Source: an uncultured Legionellales bacterium (GTDB lineage: Bacteria; Pseudomonadota; Gammaproteobacteria; Eutrophobiales; Eutrophobiaceae). From it: a stretch of 40,367 nt of DNA. Below, piece after piece: positions 9,335 through 19,076 of this stretch. Each line of letters begins with the position of its first letter. Position 1 is the stretch's first letter. The stretch is from assembly GCA_913045195.1 (NCBI GenBank), contig CAJWQR010000008.1, forward strand, positions 1 through 40,367, read 5' to 3'. A model generated the notes under the pieces. The model was not told the origin of the DNA, did not search any database, and saw nothing but the letters and a program-made list of their open reading frames with translations. The position numbers were made by a program, and so were the translations under genes.

Positions 9335-11259
9335 CTATTTTCAATAAGACCATTAACTACTTCGGGCTCAGCCAAAGTACTAGTATCGCCAAGGTTATCA
9401 ATTTCATTCGTTGCTATTTTTCTCAATATTCGACGCATAATTTTTCCAGACCGAGTTTTTGGTAATCCTGGGGCCCACTGAATTATATCCGGGCTTGCGA
9501 AAGACCCAATCTCATTACGTACATGCTGAACGAGTTCTTGTTTTAATGCGTTGCTAGATGTAATGCCGTCATTCAAAGTGACGTAAGCGTAGATACCCTG
9601 ACCTTTAATATCATGGGGGTATCCAACAACAGCTGATTCTGCAACATCATTGTGTAATACCAATGCACTTTCAACTTCAGCAGTTCCCATCCGGTGACCA
9701 GAAACATTAATAACATCATCGACTCTACCAGTAATCCAATAATACCCGTCTTTATCTCTACGTGCGCCATCACCACTAAAGTACAGGCTCGGGTATGTCT
9801 GGAAATAAGTATTTTTAAAACGTTCGTGATCGCCAAAAACTGTGCGCATTTGACCTGGCCATGGGCGTTTAAAACATAATGAGCCTTCTCCAGCTCCCTC
9901 AATTTCATTCCCTTTATCATCAATTAAACAAGGTTCTATTCCAAAAAATGGTAATGTCGCAGAACCAGGTTTTAAATCAGTTGCGCCTGGTAAAGGCGTT
10001 ATTAAATGGCCTCCCGTTTCCGTCTGCCACCAAGTATCAATAACAGGGCAATTACCATCCCCCACAATATGGTAGTACCATTCCCATGCCTCTGGATTTA
10101 TTGGCTCGCCCACCGTCCCTAAAATTCGCAAGCTTTTCCTGTTTGTTTTTTTAACAAATTCTTCGCCCTTACACATTAAAGCGCGGATGGCGGTTGGTGC
10201 TGTATAAAAGGTATTTACTTTATGTTTATCAATAACTTGCCAAAAACGACTCGCATCCGGATAAGTGGGTACACCCTCAAACATGACTGTTGTTGCGCCG
10301 TTACAAAGCGGGCCATAGATAATATAGGAATGCCCCGTAACCCATCCGACATCGGCTGTGCACCAAAAAATATCATTCTCATGGTAATCAAATACATATT
10401 TATGTGTCATCGCTGTATATAAGAGATAACCAGCAGTTGTATGCAAAACTCCTTTTGGTTTTCCAGTTGAACCAGATGTATATAGAATAAACAAAGGATC
10501 TTCAGCATCCATTTTAGTTGCTGGACAATCAGTCGATGCATTTTTCATGGCATCTTGATACCAAACGTCGCGATTTTCGTTCCAAGCAACATCTTCACTA
10601 GTGTGTTGAATAACTAGAACAGTATGCACGTTTGGGCATTTACTCAATGCAATATCAACATTTTCTTTTAAAGGAACAGTCCGGCCACCACGAATACCTT
10701 CGTCTGCTGTAATTACAAGTTTACAATCAGAATCTAAGATGCGGTCTTTCAGCGCCTCTGGTGAAAAACCACCAAATACAACCGAGTGTATTGCGCCAAT
10801 ACGAGTACAAGCAAGCATAGCAACTGCTGCCTCAGGAATCATTGGCATATAAATAGAGATACAATCACCTTTCTTGATTCCGCGAGATTTTAGTACGTTA
10901 GCAAGCTTACAAACCTCTGTATGTAATTCTCGATAGGTAATGTGCTTATCAACATTTGGTTCGTCGCCCTCCCAAATAATTGCAACTTGATCGCCTCGTT
11001 TTTCAAGATGTCGATCAAGGCAATTATAGCTGACGTTTAATTTAGCCTTGGTAAACCACTTAATATTGACATCGTTATAATCCCATTGTTGAACCTTATC
11101 CCACTTAGAAAACCAAGTTAGAAACTCTTCTGCCTGTTCTCCCCAAAAAGTATCAGATTCATTAATCGAACGCGCATAAATTTTTTGATATTTTTCAGCA
11201 TCAATAAATGCACGCTTAGCAACGTCGCTCGGCACTTTGTAGACTTTTTCTTCCGGCAT
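9322..11259 (-). CDS. acs: Acetyl-CoA synthetase (AMP-forming)
   Basis: Acs activates acetate to acetyl-AMP and then acetyl-CoA, the high-affinity route for acetate use. This is an ANL-superfamily enzyme with the P-loop [12 protein letters not shown], the hinge region [15 protein letters not shown], and C-terminal TRSGKIMRR, whose Lys606 corresponds to the acetylated catalytic lysine that controls Acs in other bacteria. At 645 residues it is the normal size (E. coli 652). A strong GGAGG ribosome site sits five bases before the ATG. It is a separate unit between ispG and carA; no acetyltransferase or deacetylase gene for Acs control is in the window. Confidence 0.97.
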   Translation of the reverse strand: MPEEKVYKVPSDVAKRAFIDAEKYQKIYARSINESDTFWGEQAEEFLTWFSKWDKVQQWDYNDVNIKWFTKAKLNVSYNCLDRHLEKRGDQVAIIWEGDEPNVDKHITYRELHTEVCKLANVLKSRGIKKGDCISIYMPMIPEAAVAMLACTRIGAIHSVVFGGFSPEALKDRILDSDCKLVITADEGIRGGRTVPLKENVDIALSKCPNVHTVLVIQHTSEDVAWNENRDVWYQDAMKNASTDCPATKMDAEDPLFILYTSGSTGKPKGVLHTTAGYLLYTAMTHKYVFDYHENDIFWCTADVGWVTGHSYIIYGPLCNGATTVMFEGVPTYPDASRFWQVIDKHKVNTFYTAPTAIRALMCKGEEFVKKTNRKSLRILGTVGEPINPEAWEWYYHIVGDGNCPVIDTWWQTETGGHLITPLPGATDLKPGSATLPFFGIEPCLIDDKGNEIEGAGEGSLCFKRPWPGQMRTVFGDHERFKNTYFQTYPSLYFSGDGARRDKDGYYWITGRVDDVINVSGHRMGTAEVESALVLHNDVAESAVVGYPHDIKGQGIYAYVTLNDGITSSNALKQELVQHVRNEIGSFASPDIIQWAPGLPKTRSGKIMRRILRKIATNEIDNLGDTSTLAEPEVVNGLIENRENK

Positions 11260-11342
11260 TTTTCCTCCAAAGAAAGAACATTATTTATAATACAAGCTTG
11301 ATTCTTAAATTGTTTTAAAAATTTTTTAATCGGATGGTGTTT

Positions 11343-12560
11343 TTATTTAATCGAATATTTATTTTCTACATAATCATCAACAATCTTTCTAAAATCTTCG
11401 GCAATATTATCACCTCGTAATGTTATTGTTTTTTTGCCATCAATAAAAACAGGTGCCGATGGGTTCTCCCCGGCCCCAGGTAAACTAATACCAATATCGG
11501 CATGCTTACTCTCACCAGGACCATTAACTATGCACCCCATAACAGCAAGATTCATTTCTTCTACGCCATTATATTTCTCTCGCCATATTGGCATCTGACT
11601 ACGTACATAAGCTTGAATATTATCCGCTAATTCCTGAAACACTGTGCTCGTTGTCCTTCCACATCCAGGGCATGCTGTAACAAGCGGTGTAAATGAACGA
11701 AGACCCATCGTTTGCAATATTTCCTGAGCCACAATAACTTCATTACATCTATCTCCGCCAGGTTCAGGTGTAAGTGAAATCCGAATCGTGTCACCAATAC
11801 CTTCTTGTAATAACACCCCAATCGATGCAGTAGAAGCAACAATTCCTTTAGAGCCCATTCCGGCTTCTGTTAAACCTAAGTGTAATGCATAATCACATCT
11901 TTGTGCTATATCTCTATACACCGAGATTAATTTCTGAACTCCGCTTACCTTGCATGACAAAATAATATTATCTCTAGACAATCCTATATCTTCAGCTTGC
12001 TCAGCACTTTGTAGTGCTGAAATAATTAGTGCTTCTTGCATTACTTCATCTGCGCTTGAAGAAGTCGATTGCTTAGCATTCTCGTCCATCATTTTTGTCA
12101 ATAATTGCTGATCTAGGCTGCCCCAATTCACTCCTATTCGAACGGGTTTGTTATGTAAAATTGCTTGCTCAATCATAATGGCAAATTGATTATCCTTTTT
12201 TTTACCAAATCCAACATTACCAGGATTGATGCGATATTTAGCGAGTGCTTGGGCGCACTCAGGATAATCTATTAACAACTTATGCCCGTTATAATGAAAA
12301 TCTCCAACTAATGGGACATAACAGCCAGCGGAATCGAGTTTTTCACGAATTGTTGCAACCATTGCGGCGGCTTCATCAGTATTAACTGTAATCCTGACTA
12401 ATTCTGAGCCAGCGGTAGCTAACTGCTGCACCTGTTTTGCTGTAGCATTCGCATCAGCGGTATCGGTATTGGTCATTGATTGGACTACGACTGGATTGCA
12501 ACCGCCAATAATAACTGAGCCTACTTTTACAGCAATACTATGTCGTCTATCTTGAGTCAT
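11343..12560 (-). CDS. ispG: 4-hydroxy-3-methylbut-2-en-1-yl diphosphate synthase IspG, long type
   Basis: IspG carries out the penultimate step of the MEP isoprenoid pathway, reducing MEcPP to HMBPP with a [4Fe-4S] cluster. An N-terminal TIM-barrel (about residues 10-270) includes [12 protein letters not shown] and RINPGNVG; cluster ligands are Cys297 and Cys300 (ACPGCGRT), Cys343 and Glu350 (GCIVNGPGE). The protein is 405 residues, longer than the 372 of E. coli. The extra length includes a Ser/Gln-rich segment near 158-175, and the C-terminal domain reads like the longer alpha/betaproteobacterial form. The ATG faces fabA across a 127-base divergent gap. Confidence 0.95.
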   Translation of the reverse strand: MTQDRRHSIAVKVGSVIIGGCNPVVVQSMTNTDTADANATAKQVQQLATAGSELVRITVNTDEAAAMVATIREKLDSAGCYVPLVGDFHYNGHKLLIDYPECAQALAKYRINPGNVGFGKKKDNQFAIMIEQAILHNKPVRIGVNWGSLDQQLLTKMMDENAKQSTSSSADEVMQEALIISALQSAEQAEDIGLSRDNIILSCKVSGVQKLISVYRDIAQRCDYALHLGLTEAGMGSKGIVASTASIGVLLQEGIGDTIRISLTPEPGGDRCNEVIVAQEILQTMGLRSFTPLVTACPGCGRTTSTVFQELADNIQAYVRSQMPIWREKYNGVEEMNLAVMGCIVNGPGESKHADIGISLPGAGENPSAPVFIDGKKTITLRGDNIAEDFRKIVDDYVENKYSIK

Positions 12561-12590
12561 AAAACATTCTTAAATAAAACATATATCTAA

Positions 12591-12618
12591 AGTCTAAAGC
12601 TCAGAAAGTCACTGTCAA
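12591..12618 (-). promoter_or_regulatory. Possible ispG promoter
   Basis: On the minus strand a perfect TTGACA (12618-12613) is followed after 16 bases by TAGACT (12596-12591), which matches the -10 consensus at four of six positions. It lies 31 bases or more upstream of the ispG ATG. The same gap holds a TATAAT (12626-12631) on the plus strand, suitably placed for fabA but without a good -35. Confidence 0.4.
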
Positions 12619-12687
12619 GAACAGTTATAATTCATACTTACCGTTTTTTTTAGAAAAATAACTACTGTCATGAGATACTAATCAATA

Positions 12688-13203
12688 ATGGACAAGAAAA
12701 ATAGCTACACTCAAGAAGACTTAACCATTTGCGGGTATGGGAAAATGTTTGGTGCTAATAACGCTCAACTTCCACTAAAACCAATGTTAATGTTTGATCG
12801 TATCATCAGTATTGCTGAAGATGGTGGTAAAGCTAACAAAGGTGTAATTATTGCTGAACTAGATATAGTTCCTGGCCTTTGGTTTTTTGATTGCCACTTC
12901 GACGGAGATCCTGTTATGCCTGGCTGCCTTGGATTAGATGCAATGTGGCAATTAGTTGGATTCTTTTTAGGTTGGTCCGGAGCTGAAGGGCGAGGGCGCG
13001 CACTTGGATCTGGTATTGTTAAATTTTCTGGACAAGTAACTCCAAAAAATAAACTAGTTACCTACCGTATTGATATGAGACGTGTCATGTTAAGAAAATT
13101 AGTCATGGGTGTGGCAGATGGATGTATGTTAGTGGATGGAAAGGAGATCTACTCAGCAGAAGACTTACGTGTAGGTTTATTCAAATCAACCGAAAATTTC
13201 TAG
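12688..13203 (+). CDS. fabA: 3-hydroxydecanoyl-ACP dehydratase/isomerase FabA
   Basis: FabA dehydrates 3-hydroxydecanoyl-ACP and isomerises the product to cis-3-decenoyl-ACP, the branch point of anaerobic unsaturated fatty acid synthesis. The hot-dog active site is clear: His70 in [16 protein letters not shown] and Asp84 in [10 protein letters not shown], the same numbers as in E. coli. Length 171 is one less than E. coli. Its stop codon TAG is part of the ribosome site of fabB, so the two genes are translated together. The pair is a marker of gammaproteobacteria and some alphaproteobacteria. Confidence 0.98.
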   Translation: MDKKNSYTQEDLTICGYGKMFGANNAQLPLKPMLMFDRIISIAEDGGKANKGVIIAELDIVPGLWFFDCHFDGDPVMPGCLGLDAMWQLVGFFLGWSGAEGRGRALGSGIVKFSGQVTPKNKLVTYRIDMRRVMLRKLVMGVADGCMLVDGKEIYSAEDLRVGLFKSTENF

Positions 13204-13214
13204 GAATAATTAAA

Positions 13215-14429
13215 TTGAAAAGAGTTGTTGTTACGGGTATGGGGATTGTGTCCAGTATTGGAAATAATAAAACAGAAGTATTGGACGCTCTAAAAAACGG
13301 GAAATCAGGTATTGAGTATTGTCCTGAATATGCGGATTTTAAATTTCGTTCACATGTTCATGGCTCTATAAATATTGCTTTAGATGTATTAATAGATCGA
13401 AAACTAAAAAGATTTATGGGGGATAGTGCTGCCTATTGTTATGTTGCTATGCAAGAAGCGATTGAAGATGCTCTGCTTGATGAAAACAATATCTCTAATA
13501 ATCGCACTGGATTAATCGTTGGTCAGGGAGGTAGTTCTAATGAAAATATGTTGGATGTAATTGACACACTTCGTTCGCGCGGTGCACGTAAAGTTGGTCC
13601 AACCATGGTGCCTCGAATCATGACAAGTTCAAATAGTGCCTGTCTATCCGTTGCTTACAAAATAAAGGGCGTTAATTATTCAATTAGTTCTGCTTGCGCA
13701 ACTAGCGCACACTGCATTGGCAATGCTTACGAACTAATTCAAACTGGGAAGCAAGATATAATTTTCGCCGGAGGTGGAGAAGAAATTCATTGGACATCCA
13801 CATTGTTATTCGACAGCATGGGGGCGCTCTCGTCGAAATACAATAACAAACCAGAACAAGCTTCAAGACCTTATGACTCAAATCGTGATGGTTTTGTTAT
13901 ATCTGGTGGAGGTAGTGTTCTTGTGCTTGAAGAAATGGAGCATGCAGTCGCTCGGGATGCAAAAATTTATGCAGAAGTTATTGGTTATGGGGCAACCTCA
14001 GATGGTTTTGATATGGTGAAACCATCTGGAGAAGGCGCAGTAAGATGTATGCAACAAGCACTGGAATTTGTTGATACTCCAATTGATTATATTAACGCAC
14101 ATGCCACTAGCACCCCTGCTGGAGACATTACTGAATTAATTGCAATCAAAGAAGTTTTTAAAGATAAAATTCCAATAATTAGTGCCACAAAATCACAAAC
14201 GGGCCATGGTCTAGGCGCTGCTGGTTCGAATGAATCAATCTACAGTTTATTGATGTTAGAAAATGATTTTGTCGCTGAATCACTAAATATTACAGAAATT
14301 GATGGTGAGGCGGTAGGAATGCCAGTTGCCCAAAATAGAATTGATAATCCTAAATTAAAAACCATACTATCTAACAGCTTTGGATTTGGTGGAACAAATG
14401 CGTCTATAATATTTAGAAAATATAACTAA
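13215..14429 (+). CDS. fabB: 3-oxoacyl-ACP synthase I FabB
   Basis: FabB elongates the cis-3-decenoyl-ACP made by FabA, committing it to unsaturated fatty acids. The ketosynthase triad is Cys161 (SISSACATSAHC), His296 (NAHATSTPAGD) and His331 (KSQTGHGLGAAG). The start is taken as TTG at 13215 (KRVVVTGMG follows), nine bases after TAGGA, which gives 404 residues against 406 in E. coli. An upstream in-frame ATG at 13122 lies inside fabA and would add residues without homology. Confidence 0.97.
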   Translation: MKRVVVTGMGIVSSIGNNKTEVLDALKNGKSGIEYCPEYADFKFRSHVHGSINIALDVLIDRKLKRFMGDSAAYCYVAMQEAIEDALLDENNISNNRTGLIVGQGGSSNENMLDVIDTLRSRGARKVGPTMVPRIMTSSNSACLSVAYKIKGVNYSISSACATSAHCIGNAYELIQTGKQDIIFAGGGEEIHWTSTLLFDSMGALSSKYNNKPEQASRPYDSNRDGFVISGGGSVLVLEEMEHAVARDAKIYAEVIGYGATSDGFDMVKPSGEGAVRCMQQALEFVDTPIDYINAHATSTPAGDITELIAIKEVFKDKIPIISATKSQTGHGLGAAGSNESIYSLLMLENDFVAESLNITEIDGEAVGMPVAQNRIDNPKLKTILSNSFGFGGTNASIIFRKYN

Positions 14430-14457
14430 AAAATTAAACTGTAACGAGAGATGTTTA

Positions 14458-15084
14458 TTGGAATCATCTCAAATTTTAACTATGCCTAACTTAATTAATA
14501 TTTTTTTAAAACTAAATATAATACTGTTTTCTTTATATGTAATTAATGCCCCAGCAACAAAAGAAAATGATATAGATTACCAAATTGAATCTGAATCATT
14601 CACGATACCGGGTCATGGTGTACTCACATTAGATGTGCCTCGCGTCTGGAATTACAATTTTACAATCAAGGGTAATAATAACCCCCCGATAATAACATTT
14701 TATAATCTTGATAAAGATAAAGAAGAAATATACCAATTAAATTTATCGGTACTTTGGGAAGATGGATTCAAACGAAATATATCATCACCGGAATACATAC
14801 AATCTTTAGTAGAGGAAACAGGTGAGCAAGCGCTGATTAATTCTGATCAAACTGAATTAAGTTTAAAAAAAATTACTGGGCAAGATGGTGTTGGTTATTT
14901 ATTTAATCTATCAGACAGTGGCGCAAACACTGATGAATATCAATTTCTAACTCAAGGTGCATTAGCCGTTGGAAAACTATTATTAATATTTTCTTTATTC
15001 AGTAATGAAGACGAATCAATATTACAACAAGCATTACTAAAGATAATAATGAGCGCCCAACATCATGATAGAAAAGATGTGTAA
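14458..15084 (+). CDS. Secreted or membrane-anchored protein of unknown function
   Basis: I do not recognise this 208-residue protein with confidence. After a short polar start there is a hydrophobic stretch (about residues 10-31) that could be a signal peptide or anchor, then a polar domain with TIPGHGVLTLDVPRVWNY, and a C-terminal part with YLFNLSDSG, YQFLTQGALAVGKL and a final helix. The overall pattern, a small secreted domain ending in a hydrophobic strand then helix, recalls PsbP/DUF1795-like folds; this is only an impression. Start is TTG 14458 after GAGAG; ATG at 14482 is a good alternative. It follows fabB by 28 bases and precedes the antiporter, so it may be cotranscribed with either. 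Confidence 0.75.
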   Translation: MESSQILTMPNLINIFLKLNIILFSLYVINAPATKENDIDYQIESESFTIPGHGVLTLDVPRVWNYNFTIKGNNNPPIITFYNLDKDKEEIYQLNLSVLWEDGFKRNISSPEYIQSLVEETGEQALINSDQTELSLKKITGQDGVGYLFNLSDSGANTDEYQFLTQGALAVGKLLLIFSLFSNEDESILQQALLKIIMSAQHHDRKDV

Positions 15085-15148
15085 AATTTATTACATGACC
15101 GCCAAAAACGCTAATTCGCGTATATCAATAATATAGGGTAAAACAAAA

Positions 15149-16951
15149 TTGGATAATCATATTCTGTTGTCTATTGCTAGTATTGGTGTGCTAGGTATTG
15201 CTTGTCAGTGGTTTGCTTGGTGGGTTCGAATACCATCGATTCTTTTTCTTTTGACTACTGGAATTCTAGCTGGTCCGATATTAGGCTTACTTAATCCTGA
15301 TATATTACTTGGGGATTTATTATTTCCTTTTATCTCCCTATCTGTTGCAGTGATACTTTTTGAAGGTAGTCTCACTCTTAAATTTAGTGAGATACGTGGA
15401 CATGGTAAAATTGTTAGTAATCTAGTTACTATTGGAGCGTTAATAACTTGGGCTATAGTTGGTTATAGTACATATCATTTACTTGACCTCTCAATGGAAC
15501 TTGCTTTTTTATTTGGCGCTATTGTGGTTGTAACAGGTCCAACTGTCATTATTCCCATACTAAGGATAGTAAGACCGAATCCAAAAGTGGCCAATGTGCT
15601 TCGTTGGGAAGGAATTGTAATTGATCCGCTAGGTGCTTTGCTTGCGGTTCTTGTCTTTGATTTTATTATCTCGGGGCAACAACACAATGTATTGAGTACG
15701 ATGTTACTCGCATTTGGAAAAATCATTCTGTCTGGTTTTCTAATTGGTTTTATTTCTGCTTGGTCATTAGGTAGCTTATTACGAAAACAGCTTGTTCCTC
15801 AATATCTTAGAAATATTTTTACATTAATTTCTGTTTTAACAGTATTTGTTTTATCTGAAATGATTCAATCTGAATCAGGATTGCTGGCTGTTACTGTAAT
15901 GGGAATAACAATGGCGAATATGAAAGATATGGACATCGATAATATTCTAGACTTTAAAGAAAGTTTAAGTGTGCTATTAATATCAGTTCTCTTTATTGTG
16001 CTTGCTGCACGAATTGAAATAGATGAATTAATTTTTGTAGGCTGGCCCGCAATAGTCCTGCTTGGTATTATCATTTTAATTGCAAGACCTGTTGCAGTTT
16101 TTGCTTCTTCTATTGGTTCTGATTTATCATTTAATGAGAAATTAGTGATTGCCTGGATTGGTCCGCGCGGTATTGTCGCCGCAGCTATCTCAGCCTTATT
16201 TGCTTTACGGCTTGAAGATGCAGGTTTCTCTGAAGCGGCCTTACTCGTACCACTTACCTTTGTTATAATTATTGGTACCGTTGTTATTCAAAGTACAACC
16301 GCGAAACATATTGCAGAATTTCTAAAAGTTCGTGAACCACCACCAACAGGACTGTTGATTGTCGGAGCAGGTAATGTTGCACGAGCAATTGCAAAAGAAC
16401 TTCAATCTCATGATTTTAAAACGCTACTAACAGATAGCACTTGGGAGAATGTAAGATTAGCAAGGATGGATGGGCTAGAAACCTATTTTGGAAACCCTAT
16501 TTCTGAGCATGCCGATAGGAATCTTAATCTTAGCGGTTTGGGAAAGTTACTCGCTATGTCAGGGCGATTGAATCTTGATACATTAGCATGTCTGCGATTT
16601 AAATCGGAGTTTGGGACAAACAACATATATGAATTGAAAACAACTCGTGAGAAAAATACAGAAGACAAGCATATTGTATCAACTAAACATAGGGGTTATG
16701 AGCTTTTTAGCGAGGATGCTGACTATGGAAACCTTGCGTATCGCTTAAGAAATCAAGCCGAAATAAAAAGCACACAACTAAGTAATGAATTTACGTTTAA
16801 ACAGTATCTGAAAAAATATGATGAGGGTATTATCCCAATGTTCGCTATCGATAATAAACAACGTTTACATGTTTTTGTTGCAAATGGCGAGATGGAACCA
16901 AAACCAGATTGGATAATTATTGCTATGATTGACAAAGAAAACGATAAATAA
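15149..16951 (+). CDS. CPA1-type (NhaP-like) cation/proton antiporter with C-terminal nucleotide-binding domain
   Basis: The N-terminal 395 residues form about 12 hydrophobic segments of a monovalent cation:proton antiporter. It contains GPTVIIPILR, WEGIVIDPLGALL (with the paired acidic residues expected for ion binding) and WIGPRGIVAAAISALFALRL. After residue 400 a soluble tail begins with LLIVGAGNVARAIAKEL, a Rossmann-type dinucleotide site as in TrkA/RCK domains, and ends with a second small domain. Such tails usually tie transport to ligand or NAD(H) state; that is inference here. The ion (Na+ or K+) cannot be told. Start TTG lies nine bases after AGGGTA. It converges on lexA. Confidence 0.85.
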   Translation: MDNHILLSIASIGVLGIACQWFAWWVRIPSILFLLTTGILAGPILGLLNPDILLGDLLFPFISLSVAVILFEGSLTLKFSEIRGHGKIVSNLVTIGALITWAIVGYSTYHLLDLSMELAFLFGAIVVVTGPTVIIPILRIVRPNPKVANVLRWEGIVIDPLGALLAVLVFDFIISGQQHNVLSTMLLAFGKIILSGFLIGFISAWSLGSLLRKQLVPQYLRNIFTLISVLTVFVLSEMIQSESGLLAVTVMGITMANMKDMDIDNILDFKESLSVLLISVLFIVLAARIEIDELIFVGWPAIVLLGIIILIARPVAVFASSIGSDLSFNEKLVIAWIGPRGIVAAAISALFALRLEDAGFSEAALLVPLTFVIIIGTVVIQSTTAKHIAEFLKVREPPPTGLLIVGAGNVARAIAKELQSHDFKTLLTDSTWENVRLARMDGLETYFGNPISEHADRNLNLSGLGKLLAMSGRLNLDTLACLRFKSEFGTNNIYELKTTREKNTEDKHIVSTKHRGYELFSEDADYGNLAYRLRNQAEIKSTQLSNEFTFKQYLKKYDEGIIPMFAIDNKQRLHVFVANGEMEPKPDWIIIAMIDKENDK

Positions 16952-16976
16952 TAATGTAGAAAAGGTTTAAAATTTA

Positions 16977-17570
16977 TTAATACATTCTCGCCTGCCCTAC
17001 TACTACACCTTGTATATTAATGCGATCGGCAGAATATTTCATTGGACTCATTGATTGATTATCAGGAATTAATTCAACTTGCTTTTCATGTTTTCTAAAT
17101 CGCTTTAAAGTCGCTTCACTATTATCAATTAACGCAACAACTATATCGCCGTTATCAGCTGATTGTGTCTCCCTGATAATAACTAAATCGCCGTCTAATA
17201 TACCCGCATCGACCATAGAGTCTCCTTGTACCTCAAGAACATACCGACCCGGTCCTAATAACATTTCAGAAAAATTTATTTCACATTGTTCTGAAATTGC
17301 TTCTATAGGTTTTCCTGCAGCGATACGGCCAGCAAGCGGCAAAATAGTTAATCTTCGATTTTGCTCTCCTGTCAAACGTATACCACGCCAATTTCTACCA
17401 GTACGCTGCAAATGTCCTTTATCAATCAATGATTTAATGTAGCGATGAATCGTCCCTTTAGATTTAATTTCGAGTAATTGCCCTATCTCATCTAATGTCG
17501 GGCTACGCCCATTTTGAGCTATATAGCGTGTAATGCACTGTAGAATCTTTTCTTCAAGACCGGTTAGCAT
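16977..17570 (-). CDS. lexA: LexA SOS repressor with a divergent recognition helix
   Basis: LexA represses DNA-repair genes and cleaves itself when RecA is activated. The N-terminal winged helix spans residues 1-66; the C-terminal S24 peptidase domain has the scissile Ala85-Gly86 in GRIAAGKPI, nucleophile Ser118 (VQGDSMVDAG) and Lys156 (EATLKRF). Length 197 is near the 202 of E. coli. The recognition helix reads IKSKGTIHRYIKSL, unlike the FRSPNAAEEHLKAL of enteric LexA, so a different operator is expected. Its own promoter lacks a CTGT-N8-ACAG box but carries repeated GTTCTCT-like elements. It starts at ATG after AGGGAG. cysG is next upstream on the same strand. Confidence 0.93.
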   Translation of the reverse strand: MLTGLEEKILQCITRYIAQNGRSPTLDEIGQLLEIKSKGTIHRYIKSLIDKGHLQRTGRNWRGIRLTGEQNRRLTILPLAGRIAAGKPIEAISEQCEINFSEMLLGPGRYVLEVQGDSMVDAGILDGDLVIIRETQSADNGDIVVALIDNSEATLKRFRKHEKQVELIPDNQSMSPMKYSADRINIQGVVVGQARMY

Positions 17571-17587
17571 TAAAAAATTCTCCCTAT

Positions 17588-17628
17588 GTTCTCTTTTATA
17601 TAATAGAGTACTTTTAGAGAACTTTCAA
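17588..17628 (-). promoter_or_regulatory. lexA promoter with candidate self-operator repeats
   Basis: On the minus strand TTGAAA (17628-17623), 17 bases, then TATTAT (17605-17600) form a good sigma-70 promoter. Within and after it lie GTTCTCT (17622-17616), GTACTCT (17611-17605), and the inverted AGAGAAC (17594-17588). The first two are direct repeats 11 bases apart; the second and third form an imperfect 24-base palindrome. GTTC-N7-GTAC has one mismatch from the GTTC-N7-GTTC box of alphaproteobacterial LexA. Repression of lexA by its own product is the inferred use. Confidence 0.55.
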
Positions 17629-17642
17629 TGAATTATTTAAAG

Positions 17643-19043
17643 CTAAATTGATTTGCTATTAGGTTGATACCAAGCCAGTTTCTCATGAAGAGATACAACT
17701 TCACCAATAATAATCATACTGGGTGGTTTTACATTATTTTCTTTTGGTACTTCAGGTAAGCGTTCAATTGTTGATAAATATACATTTTGATCGCCCGTTG
17801 TGCCTTGTTGAATTATTGCAGCTGGCATTGATTTTTTCATACCATGTTTTATTAATTGTCGACTTAAAATATCTAGACTATGCGTTCCCATGTAAACGGC
17901 TAATGTCTGCTGAGGTTGCACTAATGTCTGCCAATTAAGATTCATACTTCCGTCTTTTAGATGTCCTGTTACAAATAAACAGGATTGCGCATAATTTCGG
18001 TGAGTTAATGGAATACCGGCGTATGAGGCACAGCCACTCGCAGCAGTAATTCCTGGAACAATTTGAAAGGGAATATTGTTTTCATAAAGTAAATCAATTT
18101 CTTCGCCCCCGCGTCCAAACATGAAAGGATCTCCACCTTTTAGTCGTAACACACGTCTACCTTGTTTAGCAAGATCTACTAACATTTGATTAATCTCTGC
18201 TTGAGGTAAGGCGTGTCTATCCCTTTCTTTACCAACATAAATTCTTTTAGCGTCTTTACGAACAAATTCAAGAATTTTTGGTGCCACTAACCTGTCATAT
18301 AAAACAACATCGGCTTGCTGCATTAAACGTAAAGCGCGAAAAGTAAGCAGTTCTGGATCGCCAGGGCCACCACCTACCAGATAAACCTCGCCCTTACTAT
18401 CTAGGTGAGATGACTCATTTCCTAATTGTGCCTCGAGCAACTTTAATGTTTTTTCTTCCTGCCCTGCATAGAACATCTCAGCAATCGGTCCATCCAATAT
18501 ACTTTCCCAGAATCGACGTCGATCTTTTGTGCTCGGATATTTTTCTTTGGCGCTGTCACGAAAACGACTAATAAGACTTGCCAATTTACCATAATTGGAT
18601 GGAATTAAAGTTTCTATTCTAATACTCAACAGCTTTGTTAAAACTGGTGCAATCCCACTAGTTGAAATAGCGATAACAACAGGATTCCTGTTAATAATAG
18701 ATGGCATAATAAAGGTTCCCGCATCATAGTCATCAACAACATTGACTAATATATTTTGAGATTTCGCCCGTTTTGCAATTTGATTATTCAGTTGTTTGTC
18801 ATTAGTGGCGGCAATCACCAATTGTTTTCCCTCTAAACACTTCTCCGTATAGGCTTGCTGAAAATAACGAATATCACCAGACTCCTTAAGTTTCTCTAAT
18901 GCAGGCTCTATGTTAGGAGCCACAACAAATACCTTTGCGCCAGCGATTAATAATTGTTTTATTTTTCTTGTTGCCACAACGCCGCCGCCCACAACAAGAC
19001 AGTGCTGATCCTGAAGTTTTATAAAAATCGGGAAATTAATCAT
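17643..19043 (-). CDS. cysG: Siroheme synthase CysG (trifunctional)
   Basis: CysG makes siroheme from uroporphyrinogen III for sulfite and nitrite reductases. The N-terminal module (about 1-150) is the precorrin-2 dehydrogenase/ferrochelatase with NAD site VVGGGVVATRK, VDDYDAGTFIMPS and ISTSGIAPVLTK. A dimerisation helix region follows. From about residue 219 the SAM-dependent uroporphyrinogen methyltransferase reads VYLVGGGPGDPELLT, VLRLKGGDPFMFGRGGEE and PGITAASGCASYAGIPLTHR. At 466 residues it is a full fusion (E. coli 457). It lies 72 bases upstream of lexA and starts just downstream of dcd. No sulfite or nitrite reductase gene is in the window. Confidence 0.97.
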   Translation of the reverse strand: MINFPIFIKLQDQHCLVVGGGVVATRKIKQLLIAGAKVFVVAPNIEPALEKLKESGDIRYFQQAYTEKCLEGKQLVIAATNDKQLNNQIAKRAKSQNILVNVVDDYDAGTFIMPSIINRNPVVIAISTSGIAPVLTKLLSIRIETLIPSNYGKLASLISRFRDSAKEKYPSTKDRRRFWESILDGPIAEMFYAGQEEKTLKLLEAQLGNESSHLDSKGEVYLVGGGPGDPELLTFRALRLMQQADVVLYDRLVAPKILEFVRKDAKRIYVGKERDRHALPQAEINQMLVDLAKQGRRVLRLKGGDPFMFGRGGEEIDLLYENNIPFQIVPGITAASGCASYAGIPLTHRNYAQSCLFVTGHLKDGSMNLNWQTLVQPQQTLAVYMGTHSLDILSRQLIKHGMKKSMPAAIIQQGTTGDQNVYLSTIERLPEVPKENNVKPPSMIIIGEVVSLHEKLAWYQPNSKSI

Positions 19044-19076
19044 GTTTATTTTAACAATAAGGAATAAATTCTATAA

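Noticed and set aside
9573-9923. 116-codon minus-strand frame inside acs
   Set aside because: Same-strand shadow in a different frame of a well-conserved acs region.
12612-12624. CTGTCAAGAACAG upstream of fabA as a LexA box
   Set aside because: The spacer is five bases, not the eight of CTGT-N8-ACAG, and neither flanking gene is an SOS gene.
13774-14019. 81-codon plus-strand frame inside fabB
   Set aside because: Lies wholly within the conserved ketosynthase gene in another frame and shows no ribosome site or family.
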